A stretch of 64,000 bases of DNA, taken from Doryteuthis pealeii. Its lineage: Eukaryota > Mollusca > Cephalopoda > Myopsida > Loliginidae. A program made the position numbers and the translations under genes. This document shows, in pieces, positions 10,094 through 18,944 of this stretch (positions are counted from its first letter, which is position 1; the number at the start of each line of letters is the position of its first letter). The notes beneath the pieces were generated by a model. The model was not told where the DNA came from. It did not search any database and saw only the letters and a list, made by a program, of their open reading frames with translations. The DNA lies in NCBI GenBank assembly GCA_023376005.1, contig CM042160.1, forward strand, positions 85,819,920 to 85,883,919, given 5' to 3'.

Positions 10094-13000
10094 CCTTTAG
10101 TAAATATGTGAAAAAACCTGTTTTGAAACTCTCTGTACCTTCGCTTACGGTCAAGTCACGTTAAAAGCTCCGGTTCCCACTAGATCACTGAAGTTAAGCA
10201 GCTATGAACCTGTTTAGTACTTCAATGGTTGATCATTTAGCAACAGCAGGTACTGTAACTAACCGAATCTCAAAATGACTTGATTCAGCATTAAATGACC
10301 CATAAAGGGTTGATATACCATAAAACAAAAAAACAACCAACCATCTCTGTACCTTGTCTGTCCTTGGAAAAGGTGTGACTGTAAACTGTGCTTCCTCACG
10401 CCAACTCCTTTGGCAAAATTCACTTTATCTATTGAACGACCTTTGTATTTTGATAACTTCTATTGACAATTAGTATTATTTGGATTATTCAGACTATTGT
10501 CCTCATCTTCATTGTTATTTGTACAACGTTTCAGCCAATGTGCCCTCCGGCCTTCTTCAGGTATTTCTTGTCGGACTCATGGCACAGTGGATAAAGAAGT
10601 TAGGTTAAGACAGTTCTAAGTGACAGTTATCTCTAGACTGCAGGTTCAATCCTAGTCAGGGGCAGCAGTAACATAGAATAATAATTAACACAGCTTAACA
10701 CCTGTACTCCAGCTATGGTTAGCGGAATGAGAACAGAACGTGGACTGAATAAATGGTTAGGTTCAAAGTTCCATGATGGCTCCCGAGTCCGACAAGAAAT
10801 ACCTGAAGAAGGCCGGAGGGCACATCGGTCAAAATGTTGTACAAATAATAGTGAAGATGAGGACAATAGTCTGAATAATCCAAACAATACAAATTATCAA
10901 ACCTCATCTCAAAAATTCAGAGAAATAGTGCAGATAACAGTGAAGATGAGGACAATAGTCTGAATAATCTAAATAATACTAATTATCAAGCCTCATCTCA
11001 AAAATACAGAGTAATTCTATTAACAAAAAAATGTCACTTCCTTTTCAGTGATGCAGACAAAGGAAATGCAAAGGTCAAAGGTTGGTCAACACACAGTTAT
11101 GGTGTTTCAAAACTTGGGGTCATGCTTTTAACTCAACTTCAACAGAAAGATTTTAACAGTGACCCTCGAAAGGACATCATCGTAAATTCAGTAAGTGACT
11201 ATTTTTCAATTTATTTTTTTTAAATACCTTGACTTATGAGTTTGATTCGTCCCCCCCCCCCGTGCCTCAATTTCACCCCTTCATCACCATTGCTCCCTGG
11301 TCTGACTCTGACCTGGAGTGGCAATACCTGTTAGGGTCCCATCTATGGGTTAGATATAAAATTTGTTTGGAAAAAAAAATTGAGTTTAAATAATTTTCTA
11401 CCAAACTATCACTACAAATCTTATAAAACTTTGTCGGCATTAAATAGCCCACTGAGGTTTATCATGCCATAAAACAAAGCAAAAATAGCTTAATTTCCTT
11501 GTATATCAAATTATTTTTACCCATTGAAATAAATTGAAATGCGTTTAATCCATTCCAGTCCCCCAAGTGGTACGTTGACTTACAAGTTTAATTCATTCCA
11601 CTTGTAACTCAATTTCCTTGTATATCAAATGAATTTTACCCATTAAAATAAACTGAAAAGCCATTAATCTGTTTTAACCCCCCCCCCCAAAAAAAAAGAA
11701 ATTGTCTCTAACTGTAACATAATAAGGTGGAAAAAGCCTGAGATCCGAGAAGTTATGTGTAGGTAACCGTGGAAAGATTTTGATGATGAAGCATTAGGCC
11801 ATTTGTCAAATTCTGATTGGTTATGACAAGACAGTGAAGAGAGTGAGAGAAAGAGAGAGGGATGAAAGAGAGTTAGAAAGCTGTGACGGGGGGGGGGGAG
11901 ACGCAAGATGCTTGTCTGTCCCCAAAGGCATTTTTACTTGGGGATACAATAAAACAATTCATGAGAAAAAATAAGAACGTCTTGTTATTAAATTATTAAA
12001 AAAATATAAATGGCACAAGGTCAGATATCCTCAAGTGACTCCCAAGTTGTTCCAGACTACAAACAGCAAAGAATGCCAGAAAAAAACAAGCCTACACATA
12101 AGAAGACCAAAAGACCCATTACATAACTTTAACCTCATAACTCAAGGAACCGCTGTATTTCTCTTCGAAAATGTTGAATCAATTTCAACTTTGTATTTCA
12201 ATAAATGGTCAATTGTCATTTTGTCAACTTCTTTTACAGTGCACTCCTGGATGGGTCAGAACGCAAATGGGTGGACCAGATGCAACAAAAAGTCCAGAAG
12301 AAGGTCGGTGGAAACTTCCTTTTTTTTTTCTTTTTTTTAATTTCAACTTAAAAAATAATATCTCTTACAGACAGTGGAGATAGCTATTTTATTTCAACTA
12401 TTTCATCTTATCTTTTTAGGGTTGTTTCAGCTTAAGAGATAATAATAATAAATCCTACCATTTGTTATTTTTCTCTCTCTACTTCTCTTTCTTTCTTTCT
12501 TTCTTCTCTTATATTTCTCTATTCTCTTTCTTTTTGTTCTTTCATATAAAATGCTGCACGCATCGATCAATTATTAACCAAATAATTACTTTGAATATTT
12601 GACACAAAATCATAGCTATCTATTTATTTTTTTATTTTTTTATTTTTATTTTTTCAGGCATGTGTTATTGAATAACACGGAGTACTTTTTCTTCATTTTT
12701 TTGGATCTGTATTTTTTCCAGTCGTCTGGCGATCTTTCTGGTGTTTGGATCCAATTGAAATAGAATATTTCCCATACTGTTATCACGAGCGCTTTCGACA
12801 CCAGAAAGATCGCCATGCGACTGGAAAAAATACAGATCCAAAAAATTGAAGAAAAAGTACACCGTGTTATTCAATAACACATACCTGAAAAAAATAAATA
12901 AATAACTTGCTGCCAAAATACACAACATTTATTTATTTGTAAACTTATTTGTTAACATCTTATTATAATGGAGATTGTGTGTTTTTCTGTCTGTAGCCGA

Positions 13001-13703
13001 AACTCTATTACTACTCAAGTCACAATTCCCTTAGTTATTTACGCTACATTCTTCATGATTTTATTTTTATTTAAACCTCAATTATTAATAAAATTGTTAA
13101 ACATTATTAATACTGTTGACCATATCTACACATTAATAACATGCAATTTTATTTATATATACAACAAAATAACGGTTTACAGTGTGAACAGGAAGGCTAA
13201 TTTGCATATTGATATTTAAAATTTGATTTTAATAAATATATGTTTAGTATTATTGATTTCTAACTGGTTTTATTTTAATGAATATAAGCAAAAATCTCTT
13301 CAATGAATCTTAAATGAAATCCATTAACACGAACAAATAACTGTAATTTTATTCTTTACTTCCTATTTTAACTAAATACTTAAATTTGAAAAAATAACAA
13401 TGAAAGACAAGAGTGATGGAAGTGTAAGTTTCAGTTGTTCTATTTTTCGATTATACTCCCTCTGTTTCAAATCTTTTTATCTGCATTCTTATTTAGTTTC
13501 ATTAGCCTTTCTAATTTAATACAATATTTTATTGCATTAAAACTTAAATACTTGCACCCTACGGAGGGTGCATATATTTGCTAGTCTACTTAATTAAAAA
13601 AAGGGCAAGAATAAAAATTAATTTTTAAAACTGATTACAAATTTTGCAAATAATTTTTTCCATCTAAAGTAATAATACAATTTTTTTAATTAATTTTATA
13701 GTT

Positions 13704-13738
<35 letters not shown>

Positions 13739-15805
13739 TAATAATGTATGTAAGTATATGTGTATTTTCCTTCAAGGTCATTATGCTTGAACCTTAATTA
13801 AAAGCCCTCTTTATTTCAAATGTTATTTTCTACTTAGGTAAAGAGTCAATTGACGCCTCTTCCTCAAGTTTTATATTTATCTATGAGAGAGAGTGTATGT
13901 GTATGTGTATGTGTATGTAGGTGCATGTATTTGTGTGTCTAGGGCCGGATTAGCTCAGTCGGTAGAGCGTTCGTCTAGAAACCACAAGGTTCCTAGTTCG
14001 ATACCGGTCCTCGCCAACTCAGCGTATGAGTAGCACAGGGATCTGTGCGGTAAAGTAAGGAGCTGATGGAAGGTGTGGTGCTCCACCTCAGATGCTAACA
14101 CAATCTCCTTGGTCTATTGAAAAGGGGATAGACTCCCTCGCTGACTGGCTCATACCGACTTTAGGCCACCCCGTCGACTTTACTTTACTTACTTTACATG
14201 AAGTGTAGGAAATAGAATTAGTGAAGTAAGTTCAAAATCTGGATAAGGCTGGTTGCACTTCACATATCATCGGTTGTTTTGTTTTACAGCATATCAACCC
14301 TTTTCGGGTCATTTAATGCCGAATCAAGTCATTTTGATAAACAAAGGACTCAGGTTGCTTATAGCACCTGCTGTTGCTTAAGTGATCACCCAATTAAGTA
14401 TTGAACAGGCTCATCACTGCTTAACTTCAATGATCTAGCATGAACCAGTACTTTCAGCGTGACTGGACCATAATTTCACATATCGCTAATACCCTTGGGA
14501 AAGGTATGCATTCAACTACTCTCCCTCCAGCTATGGATAAAATAGTAAGGCAGACTGGGCTCTTTCACCCTGGTTAGGCAACCAGTCTAGGAGATGGAAA
14601 ACTCTGAATTCAAACCTGTTAAACCCAACTTAAAAATTGACCTTGTATCACATCCTGCGTGTATGGAGGAGTTATGTAAATACTTACTTTTTTAAAAATA
14701 ATTTCTCTTTCTCTCTATATATATATTTACCAACCTCTTCGCATGAGTAGGATGTGACACAAGGTCAATTTCCTAAGTGGAGTTTAACAGATTTGAATTC
14801 AGAGTTTTTCCTTCTCCTAGACTGGTTACCTGGCCATGATTAAAGAGCCCAGTCTGCCCTACTATTTACGATATGTTGAAAGGAAAAATAAATAAAGGAA
14901 AGAAAATGTTGAATGGATAAAATTGATTTAATTTCATTTACCAACACATGTTTCAGCCAGAAGTTTGTTCATGTACATGTGTATTCTATTCATTATTATT
15001 TTAATTATAAAATCTTTAAGCATACAAAGAATAACGGCCTTCATCAGAGTAAAATGTTTGATATTTGAAGTTAAAGTGTCAAAATACAGAGAAGTGTTCA
15101 TAAAAAGAATTTTTTTTTTTCTTAATTATTTAAGAACGATTTACAGTATTTACTTCAAATATCAAACATTTTACCCTGATGAAGGCCATTAGAATACATG
15201 CGTACATAAACAAATTCCTGACCAAAACACATGTTGGTAACTCAAATTAAATCAATTTTATCCATTAAACATTTTCTTTTCTTTATTTATTTATTTATCC
15301 TTTCAACACACACATTTTTAATTTTATTTTTTTATTATCTTACTATTAATTTATTTTATTATTTATATCTTAACTAGTATTTTCTTTTATACATCATTAT
15401 ACTCTGTTTAAATTTAAAATCTTTTTATTTTACTTGTCTATTTATATTTTAATATACTACTCTGTTTTTTCTGTCTTGTCACTTTTTTGTCTGTCTGGAA
15501 ACCCTAGAAGTCAACCTGGAAATGTATCTCTTTTTTCATTCACTTCCTGTTTCTATGGTTACAATCATACACTGTTAAAAATATATATATTTTTTATTAT
15601 TTTTTGTTTTTGTTTGAATTTATATATATTCAGCTCTTTGGGGTTTTTTGTGATATGCTTGTCCATAAGTGAATTGAGACCCATCTGATGAGACGAAAAT
15701 TTGGGGAGCCAGTTTAAATCAACTTAGATTTATATGGGCCCCAATTTTCGTGGAAATAAATTTATTATGGGATTACTGTATTGAGTTCTTCCTTCCTTCC
15801 TTTAT

Positions 15806-15843
<38 letters not shown>

Positions 15844-15970
15844 CTCTTTAAATATTTTAGGTGCTGATACTCCAACATTTCTGTCCCTTTTGCCACCCAC
15901 TACAGACACAGAAGATCCCCCCCAAAGAGGCAAATTCTGGAAGGACAGAACCGTGGATGAATGGTGGTGA
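5709..15970 (+). CDS. CBR1: Carbonyl reductase, CBR1-like (short-chain dehydrogenase), 5'-incomplete, six exons
   Basis: The six exons (5709-5887, 8197-8309, 8743-8871, 11049-11190, 12240-12303, 15861-15970) join in frame across GT-AG introns to about 244 residues ending in TGA. Seen in order: HQLDVTN and DILVNNAGI (NNAG motif), NVC, the RIVNISSL strand holding the catalytic serine, SYGVSKLGV (catalytic YxxxK), NSCTPGWVRTQMGGPDATKS (substrate and cofactor loop, close to the CBR1 family) and a tail ending DEWW. The family reduces carbonyls such as quinones and aldehydes with NADPH in the cytosol. The usual length is about 277 residues, so roughly 35-40 N-terminal residues including the TGxxxGIG cofactor motif are missing; that exon is not recognisable in 1-5708 and probably lies left of the window. 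The symbol is assigned at family level; a CBR3-like paralogue cannot be excluded. Confidence 0.9.
5930..6033 (+). mobile_element. 5S rRNA-derived SINE, diverged copy
   Basis: The block ggttcctgctaaatcccc, then tagttaaacaataatgagcc and tgtccagtacttaataagct follows the internal part of 5S rRNA and aligns with the clearer copy at 10160-10335. The tail continues directly into an R600-type tail in the opposite orientation. Confidence 0.55.
6041..6535 (-). mobile_element. R600 repeat copy
   Basis: The copy carries the block taacccgtagatggtaccct, then aacaggtactaccactctgg, and runs to the gattgatcggagggg region. On the minus strand it ends with the shared tail. It sits in the carbonyl reductase intron after exon 5709-5887. 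Confidence 0.75.
6558..6668. repeat. Small inverted repeat
   Basis: Left arm ttgatttttcagactgttgt (ending 6589) pairs with right arm acaacagtctgaaaaatcaa (6642-6661) around a ~50-base centre. A MITE remnant is the simplest reading. Confidence 0.75.
7188..7300. repeat. Long interrupted (TA)n microsatellite
   Basis: Two TA runs are separated by aaaagaataaatatatataag. Together with 6863-6930 and 7408-7443 this makes the 6.8-7.45 kb stretch unusually TA-dense. Confidence 0.9.
7446..7740 (+). mobile_element. Helitron-like fragment (5' part)
   Basis: The stretch includes ttattataatggagattatg and the tgtctgtctgtaactgaaac block that begins the Helitron copies at 12958 and 35286. No CTAG 3' end is seen, so it is truncated. 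Confidence 0.5.
8197..8309 (+). CDS. CBR1: Carbonyl reductase exon
   Basis: The acceptor is ctcttccag and the donor is CCAG/GTGAGA. The exon encodes PDSDVPFHEQATKTLQTNF and then WGVVNVCDSLFPILRPNA, the helix carrying the conserved TNFxG element of the family. It ends in phase 2. Its last bases and donor are duplicated further into the intron (see the repeat at 8385-8690). Confidence 0.9.
8385..8690 (+). repeat. Tandem repeat (~123 bp) containing copies of an exon-donor junction
   Basis: About two and a half units occur in the carbonyl reductase intron. Each begins with aaatgccaggtgag, which repeats the last exon bases and donor at 8301-8314, and contains tttattacctcccttgacaa. Donor-like copies are at about 8453-8463 and 8576-8586. 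Confidence 0.85.
8743..8871 (+). CDS. CBR1: Carbonyl reductase exon, catalytic serine
   Basis: The exon encodes RIVNISSLLGKKSFEECSET and continues to NLMEQFV. The NISS serine is the expected catalytic one. The acceptor (ctgtgaattgaag) has a weak tract next to the AG but a CT-rich run just upstream. The donor is AG/GTAAGT. It enters and leaves in phase 2, matching its neighbours. Confidence 0.88.
9215..9310 (+). ncRNA. Degenerate hammerhead core in a repeat
   Basis: CTGAAGA is followed by a GTCT-aac-AGAC stem and GAAAC. Stem III ACG/CGT and a TC cleavage site can be drawn, but stem I does not close. The downstream ataacatcccatgtttgt matches the repeat at 20640-20690, whose ribozyme is intact. 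Confidence 0.45.
9358..9480 (+). mobile_element. Possible tRNA-derived SINE head
   Basis: tggccaagtggttaagacgc resembles the A box of Ser or Leu tRNAs, with a poorer B-box-like word near 9420. No second full copy was found here, so the call is weak. Confidence 0.3.
9557..9804. repeat. Foldback element, ~110-base arms
   Basis: Left arm starts gtttggttgaactcgagtga and right arm ends tcactcgagttcaaccaaac, with near-perfect pairing and a short centre around 9662-9690. It has no coding capacity. Confidence 0.9.
9818..10012. repeat. Foldback element, ~85-base arms
   Basis: The arms share aaagttgaggaacaaaagtg and tctgtgtatttac around a centre near 9910. The arms carry CTGATGAAG, but no stem II followed by GAAA can be drawn, so it is not called a ribozyme. 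Confidence 0.85.
10160..10335 (+). mobile_element. 5S rRNA-derived SINE (SINE3 type)
   Basis: ctccggttcccactagatca, then ctgaagttaagcagctatga and acctgtttagtacttcaatg follow 5S rRNA through its internal control region (A box near aagttaagcagc, C box near gtttagtactt). After the 5S head a short body leads to gcattaaatgacccataaag, ggttgatataccataaaaca, the tail shared with R600. Pol III transcription from the internal promoter and LINE-driven copying are inferred from the family. Confidence 0.85.
10469..10985 (+). mobile_element. tRNA-derived SINE family B with inverted arm
   Basis: The middle holds a tRNA-like head: cacagtggataaagaagtta (A-box region) and ctgcaggttcaatcctagtc (B box ggttcaatcc). 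It continues to agaaatacctgaagaaggcc, a hammerhead-like core, and gatgaggacaatagtctgaa. The segment 10469-10572 is an inverted copy of 10785-10890, so the unit is a foldback. Related copies: 18945-19275, 30165-30600, 34255-34385 and 37205-37640. Confidence 0.7.
11049..11190 (+). CDS. CBR1: Carbonyl reductase exon, YxxxK motif
   Basis: The acceptor is cttccttttcag and the donor TCA/GTAAGT. The exon encodes GWSTHSYGVSKLGVMLLTQL and ends DIIVNS. Tyr and Lys of YGVSK are the SDR catalytic pair. Length is 142 bases, bringing the frame to phase 0. Confidence 0.92.
11272..11485 (+). mobile_element. R600 repeat, 3' portion
   Basis: The copy starts inside the element at cccttcatcaccattgctcc and ends with the shared tail (gcattaaatagcccactgag). 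It lies in the carbonyl reductase intron after exon 11049-11190. Confidence 0.75.
12240..12303 (+). CDS. CBR1: Carbonyl reductase exon, CTPGWV loop
   Basis: The exon encodes CTPGWVRTQMGGPDATKSPE followed by E and the start of a Gly codon. This PGWVRT loop is the most CBR1-like stretch of the protein. The acceptor is cttcttttacag. The donor is AAG/GTCGGT, a weaker consensus than in the other introns. Confidence 0.92.
12621..12904. repeat. Foldback element, ~125-base arms
   Basis: Arms include tgtgttattgaataacac (left) and gtgttattcaataacaca (right), plus ggatctgtattttttccagt inverted on the other side. The centre is near 12775. No coding capacity or ribozyme core. Confidence 0.9.
12958..13584 (+). 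mobile_element. Non-autonomous Helitron
   Basis: The 627-base unit begins TCTTATTATAATGGAG and ends CTAG (13581-13584). It lies between A (12957) and T (13585), the AT insertion signature of Helitrons. A hairpin gcaccc-tacg-gagggtgc at about 13555-13572 lies about ten bases before the end. No RepHel coding sequence is present. Same-end copies occur at 34443-35066 (minus) and 35286-35879. Confidence 0.8.
13943..14195 (+). mobile_element. tRNA-derived SINE family A
   Basis: The head has A box tagctcagtcggtagagc and B box region ggttcctagttcgatacc, followed by a body (gcgtatgagtagcacaggga, gtaaagtaaggagctgatg, ctccttggtct) and a tttacttactttac tail. The extra body and missing 3' acceptor pairing show it is a SINE and not a tRNA gene. 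Other copies: 33541-33790 (minus), 40640-40895 (minus), 52275-52470, 52541-52752, 56521-56750, 59430-59620. Confidence 0.85.
14275..14470 (-). mobile_element. 5S rRNA-derived SINE (minus strand)
   Basis: On the minus strand it reads tagatcattgaagttaagca, then gtgatgagcctgttcaatac, a 5S-like head, and ends gcattaaatgacccgaaaag ggttgatatgctgtaaaaca. It is the best match to the copy at 10160-10335. Confidence 0.85.
14495..14680 (-). mobile_element. SINE family D copy
   Basis: On the minus strand it carries the aacaggtttgaattcagagt block and agagcccagtctgcc. It is followed by an oppositely oriented copy at 14725-14880. Confidence 0.6.
14725..14880 (+). mobile_element. SINE family D copy
   Basis: Runs from atttaccaacctcttcgcat through gaattcagagttttt to agcccagtctgccctacta, same block order as 549-770. 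Confidence 0.6.
14936..15053 (-). ncRNA. Hammerhead ribozyme motif with extended loop II
   Basis: On the minus strand: stem I TTTACT, CTGATGA, stem II AGGCC...GGCT closing a ~70-base loop, GAAA, stem III ACA-tg-TGT, H17 = T, then GGTAAA returning to stem I with one G-T pair. All conserved core bases are present. The long loop II is the unusual part. Confidence 0.65.
15171..15240 (+). ncRNA. Hammerhead-like motif, core mutated
   Basis: TTACC (15171-15175) pairs GGTAA (15236-15240). CTGATGA follows stem I, stem III ACA-ca-TGT is intact, but the GAAA box reads AAAA. Probably inactive. Confidence 0.55.
15861..15970 (+). CDS. CBR1: Carbonyl reductase terminal exon with stop codon
   Basis: The acceptor is aaatattttag at 15850-15860. 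The exon encodes GADTPTFLSLLPPTTDTED and then PPQRGKFWKDRTVDEWW followed by TGA at 15968-15970, matching the family pattern in which TP-LALLPP leads to a short basic tail ending in W. Transcribed sequence must continue past 15970, but no AATAAA was found close enough to place the 3' end with confidence. Confidence 0.9.
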
Positions 15971-16272
15971 ATTTTCCCAAAAGGAACCTGACAGCAAACA
16001 TGATTTTGTCCACCCTGCTAATCTATTGACGATTACAAAATGTCAAGGAATATAAAAACAACAAAGACAAGGATAACTTGAATATGCTAATCATCTCAAA
16101 TCAAAGGTAAAAGTATGAAATTAGATGATGCAGAGGTGCAGTCGGCACATTCTACAGCCCCAGCCAACAGGGCAGACTAATAACTTGGTGTTAGACTTAT
16201 TGATCCAACTTAGTTTTGGAAGTTGGTACACCGGTAAGTCTGTAGACTAAGGATAAAAAAAGGAATTTTTTT

Positions 16273-16640
16273 TTTTTTAGTTATTATCAGTGTGGAGGGG
16301 GGTGATTTGCTGCTTGGGCAACAACTCATCCTCCATACCAACCCACCCAGGCTACGTAGTTCCACTAAATAAAAAAATGGACACTACTCCATCGTCTGTT
16401 TTTTTAGTTATTATCAGTGTGGAGAGGGGGGGGTTGCTGCTTGGGCAACAACTCACCCTCCATACCAACCCACCCAGGCTTCGTAGTTCCACTAAATAAA
16501 AAATGGACACTACTCCATCGTCTATTTTTTTTAGTTATTATCAGTGTGGAGAGGGGAGATTTGCTGCTTGGGCAACAGCTCATACCTCATACCAACCCGC
16601 CCAGGCTACGTAGTTCCACTAATTAAAAAAAAATTTAAAC
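16273..16640 (+). repeat. Three tandem ~127-bp units downstream of the carbonyl reductase stop
   Basis: Each unit runs from ttagttattatcagtgtgga through tgcttgggcaacaactca and ggctacgtagttccactaa to ggacactactccatcgtct. Units start near 16280, 16406 and 16533. They lie about 300 bases after the stop codon, so they may be in the 3' untranslated region. Open frames crossing them are by-products of the repeat. Confidence 0.9.
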
Positions 16641-16774
16641 ATGGACACTACTCCATCGTCTCTCGTAGACGGAAGGATACATACACATTTATTTTTCAAC
16701 ATAATCTCTTCCCTTGTCAATGTACTTAAACCAGTGAGTTAACATCTATGTGTCAGGCTACAGACTTTTTGGTT

Positions 16775-17180
16775 AAATCGTACTTAACGGACCTAAATTC
16801 CACCATTGTATGTCACCCTGCTGAAAGAAAAAAAAAATACCAAAAATCAGGGAATTAACCGAATTTAATGAAATTTTCAGTGTTGATACATTCATGAATA
16901 AAATATATAATGCATCAGTTATTTTATTTACAAACTTTTACATTTTTTCAGGTCAATAAACTATGAACCACGTATGTTTATGAATCTGTGTTACGCCTCA
17001 AAGATACGTGGTTCAAAGGTAACTGACCTGAAAAAATGTAAAAGTTTTTAGATAAAATAATCTTTAATTCATTAATGTATCAACACTGAAAATTTCATTA
17101 TATTCGATTAATTCTCTGATTTTTTTTTTTTTTTTTGGCGGGGTGACATACGATGGTGGAATTAAGTTAGATTTAACCAA
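16775..17180. repeat. Foldback/TIR element, family F
   Basis: The outer arms read ccaccattgtatgtcaccct and, inverted, ggggtgacatacgatggtgg. Inner arms share tttttcaggtca and aattttcatt. The arm block aaaaatcagggaattaaccg recurs at 24635, so the two loci belong to one family. No coding capacity. Confidence 0.85.
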
Positions 17181-17344
17181 CTTTTTCATTTTCCCTCATA
17201 CTAGTAATCATCATGCCCATTCGCTGTCATCATGCAACAATGACAGATTTGCACCTTAATCCATTCAATACGCAATTTCTCGCAGATTTCTGGTCAAATC
17301 TTAAAAATATTCAAATGGTTGGAAATAAAATAAAATAATCTTTA

Positions 17345-17850
17345 ATGGTTTGGTTTGTTTTGTTTTACGGCACATCAACCTCGGTGGGTCATTTAATGTC
17401 GACAAAGTTTTGAAATAAATTCATTCTTTGGATACTCAATTTTTTTTTTATAACCACATTTTTCTATTTAACCCATAAATGGGACCCTAACAGGCACTAC
17501 CACTCCGGGTCAGAGTGGACCGGGGAGCAATGGTGATAAAGAAGCGCTCCACATTCTCCAGACCTGGAACCTCACCATCAGATAGAGTTCAAAATCATTC
17601 CCAGGACATGAAGACCCTCAGCCACTGCCTTCTAGCACCCATATGATAAAAAGGGTTGGGGCTTGCCATGAGGGCAATAGGGTTGGGGCAATCATATGGG
17701 TGTTAGGGCTTGACGTGACCAGCCGATTGATCGAAGGGGGCTTCTCCGACCACCTGTCTAGCCTAAGTAGAAAGTGGAGCGTTGCATGTCATGGACTGCT
17801 CAGCCACTTGGGTTCCATCCTTAAGCATCACAGGTCGCCACCCACAGCCT
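17345..17850 (-). mobile_element. R600 repeat copy
   Basis: Near-complete interior from the shared tail (minus-strand end near 17345) through cgattgatcgaagggggctt to the gcatcacaggtcgccaccca block. It abuts a truncated Helitron at 17850. Confidence 0.8.
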
Positions 17851-18356
17851 ATTTTATTCGGTGTCTGTCTGTATGTCAATGCTTACGTCACAATACCCTC
17901 AGATAAGGTGCAATGAGTATTTAATTCATTGTCAAAATCATTAATACATAGAATAAATCTTATTTATTAATGACGTCTCCATGAAAATTCGAGTTAGATC
18001 TGCCTCAAGAGGGCCAATGTTATTAGTGCATTTAATATCCTGCAACATGTGTTATATATCACTAAGTCCTAAAGGTTTGCATAATATATGCTGTAGTTAA
18101 TTTGCATACTGGTTTTAACAAAACAGGTTTAATACATAATTACTTGGTGTTATTGATCTCTATTATTATTGTTTTATTCTCCAACATATTAAAATCAATC
18201 CTATGAATGATTTTATATAGAAACCAATTAAGATATAATTAAAATAAGTAATCTTTTTATATGCATTCTTATTTAATTTTGTTAATTTTTCTAATATAAA
18301 ATATTATATTAAAACTTAACTACTTATGCCCAACGGAAGACACATATTCTTGCTAG
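17851..18356 (+). mobile_element. Helitron-like element, 5' truncated
   Basis: Body matches 12958-13584 (ctgtctgta...cacaataccctca, tttattaatgacgtctc) and the end reads gCTAG (18353-18356) followed by T. The 3' hairpin is decayed (gcccaacggaaga) and the TC start is lost at the junction with R600. Confidence 0.65.
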
Positions 18357-18944
18357 TCTTTCTAAATAATTTGTATGTGCTTTATCCATTGAAATATTCT
18401 TTACAGTCAGTTAAAACGCTATTTTCTTCAAGACTAAGACATTACCTTTTTTTGCAAAATCAAATCTTTATCAATATTCTTGAAATTGTACACTCAATTA
18501 GAAGACCCCTTAACTCTTAATGTCCTATGCCGCCTCATTCCACCGGCTGGAAGTCACATTCATTTTTCTAATCTACCCCAAATGATAGCCTTTGTTTAAA
18601 TGTAATATTAAACATATTTAGAAGTCTTTGATTTACAGGAAATAACAGGTAACTTTAAATGAATCTGAAAATAAATTATAGGAATGGGGCTCTGGACATA
18701 GAAAATTCTCAACAGAATGTTAAGAGTTAAACTATAACCAGGAAGTTGTTTTTTTGTTTTTTTTTCCAACCCGTGGAAGCAAAAACATAACCAAGGAAAG
18801 TTGACGGTGGTTCCTTCAAAAATTATAAACTAAGCAAAAAAGAATAGATGATAATCTCAGATATATAATATGTGAAATTTTGATAATGTTTAATGTCAGG
18901 CTTTTTTGTGCAACTTTCAATTTTATTTCTCTTAATATTTTGTC

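Larger units (their letters stand above)
14876..15307. repeat. Foldback element carrying a hammerhead in each arm
   Basis: The left arm starts ttgaaaggaaaaataaataa and the right arm ends ttatttatttatcctttcaa. Related to the foldback at 20730-21195 (same gtttcggtcagg-like and ccttcatcagagtaaa blocks). Hammerhead folds are listed separately at 14936-15053 and 15171-15240. Confidence 0.85.

Noticed and set aside
10715..10963. Open frame in SINE family B (EEGRRAH-like peptide)
   Set aside because: Same peptide appears only because the SINE is repeated; frame shifts between copies show no coding constraint.
13943..14015. Possible functional tRNA gene (A and B boxes clear)
   Set aside because: No closing acceptor stem, a SINE body and tail follow, and several diverged copies exist in the window.
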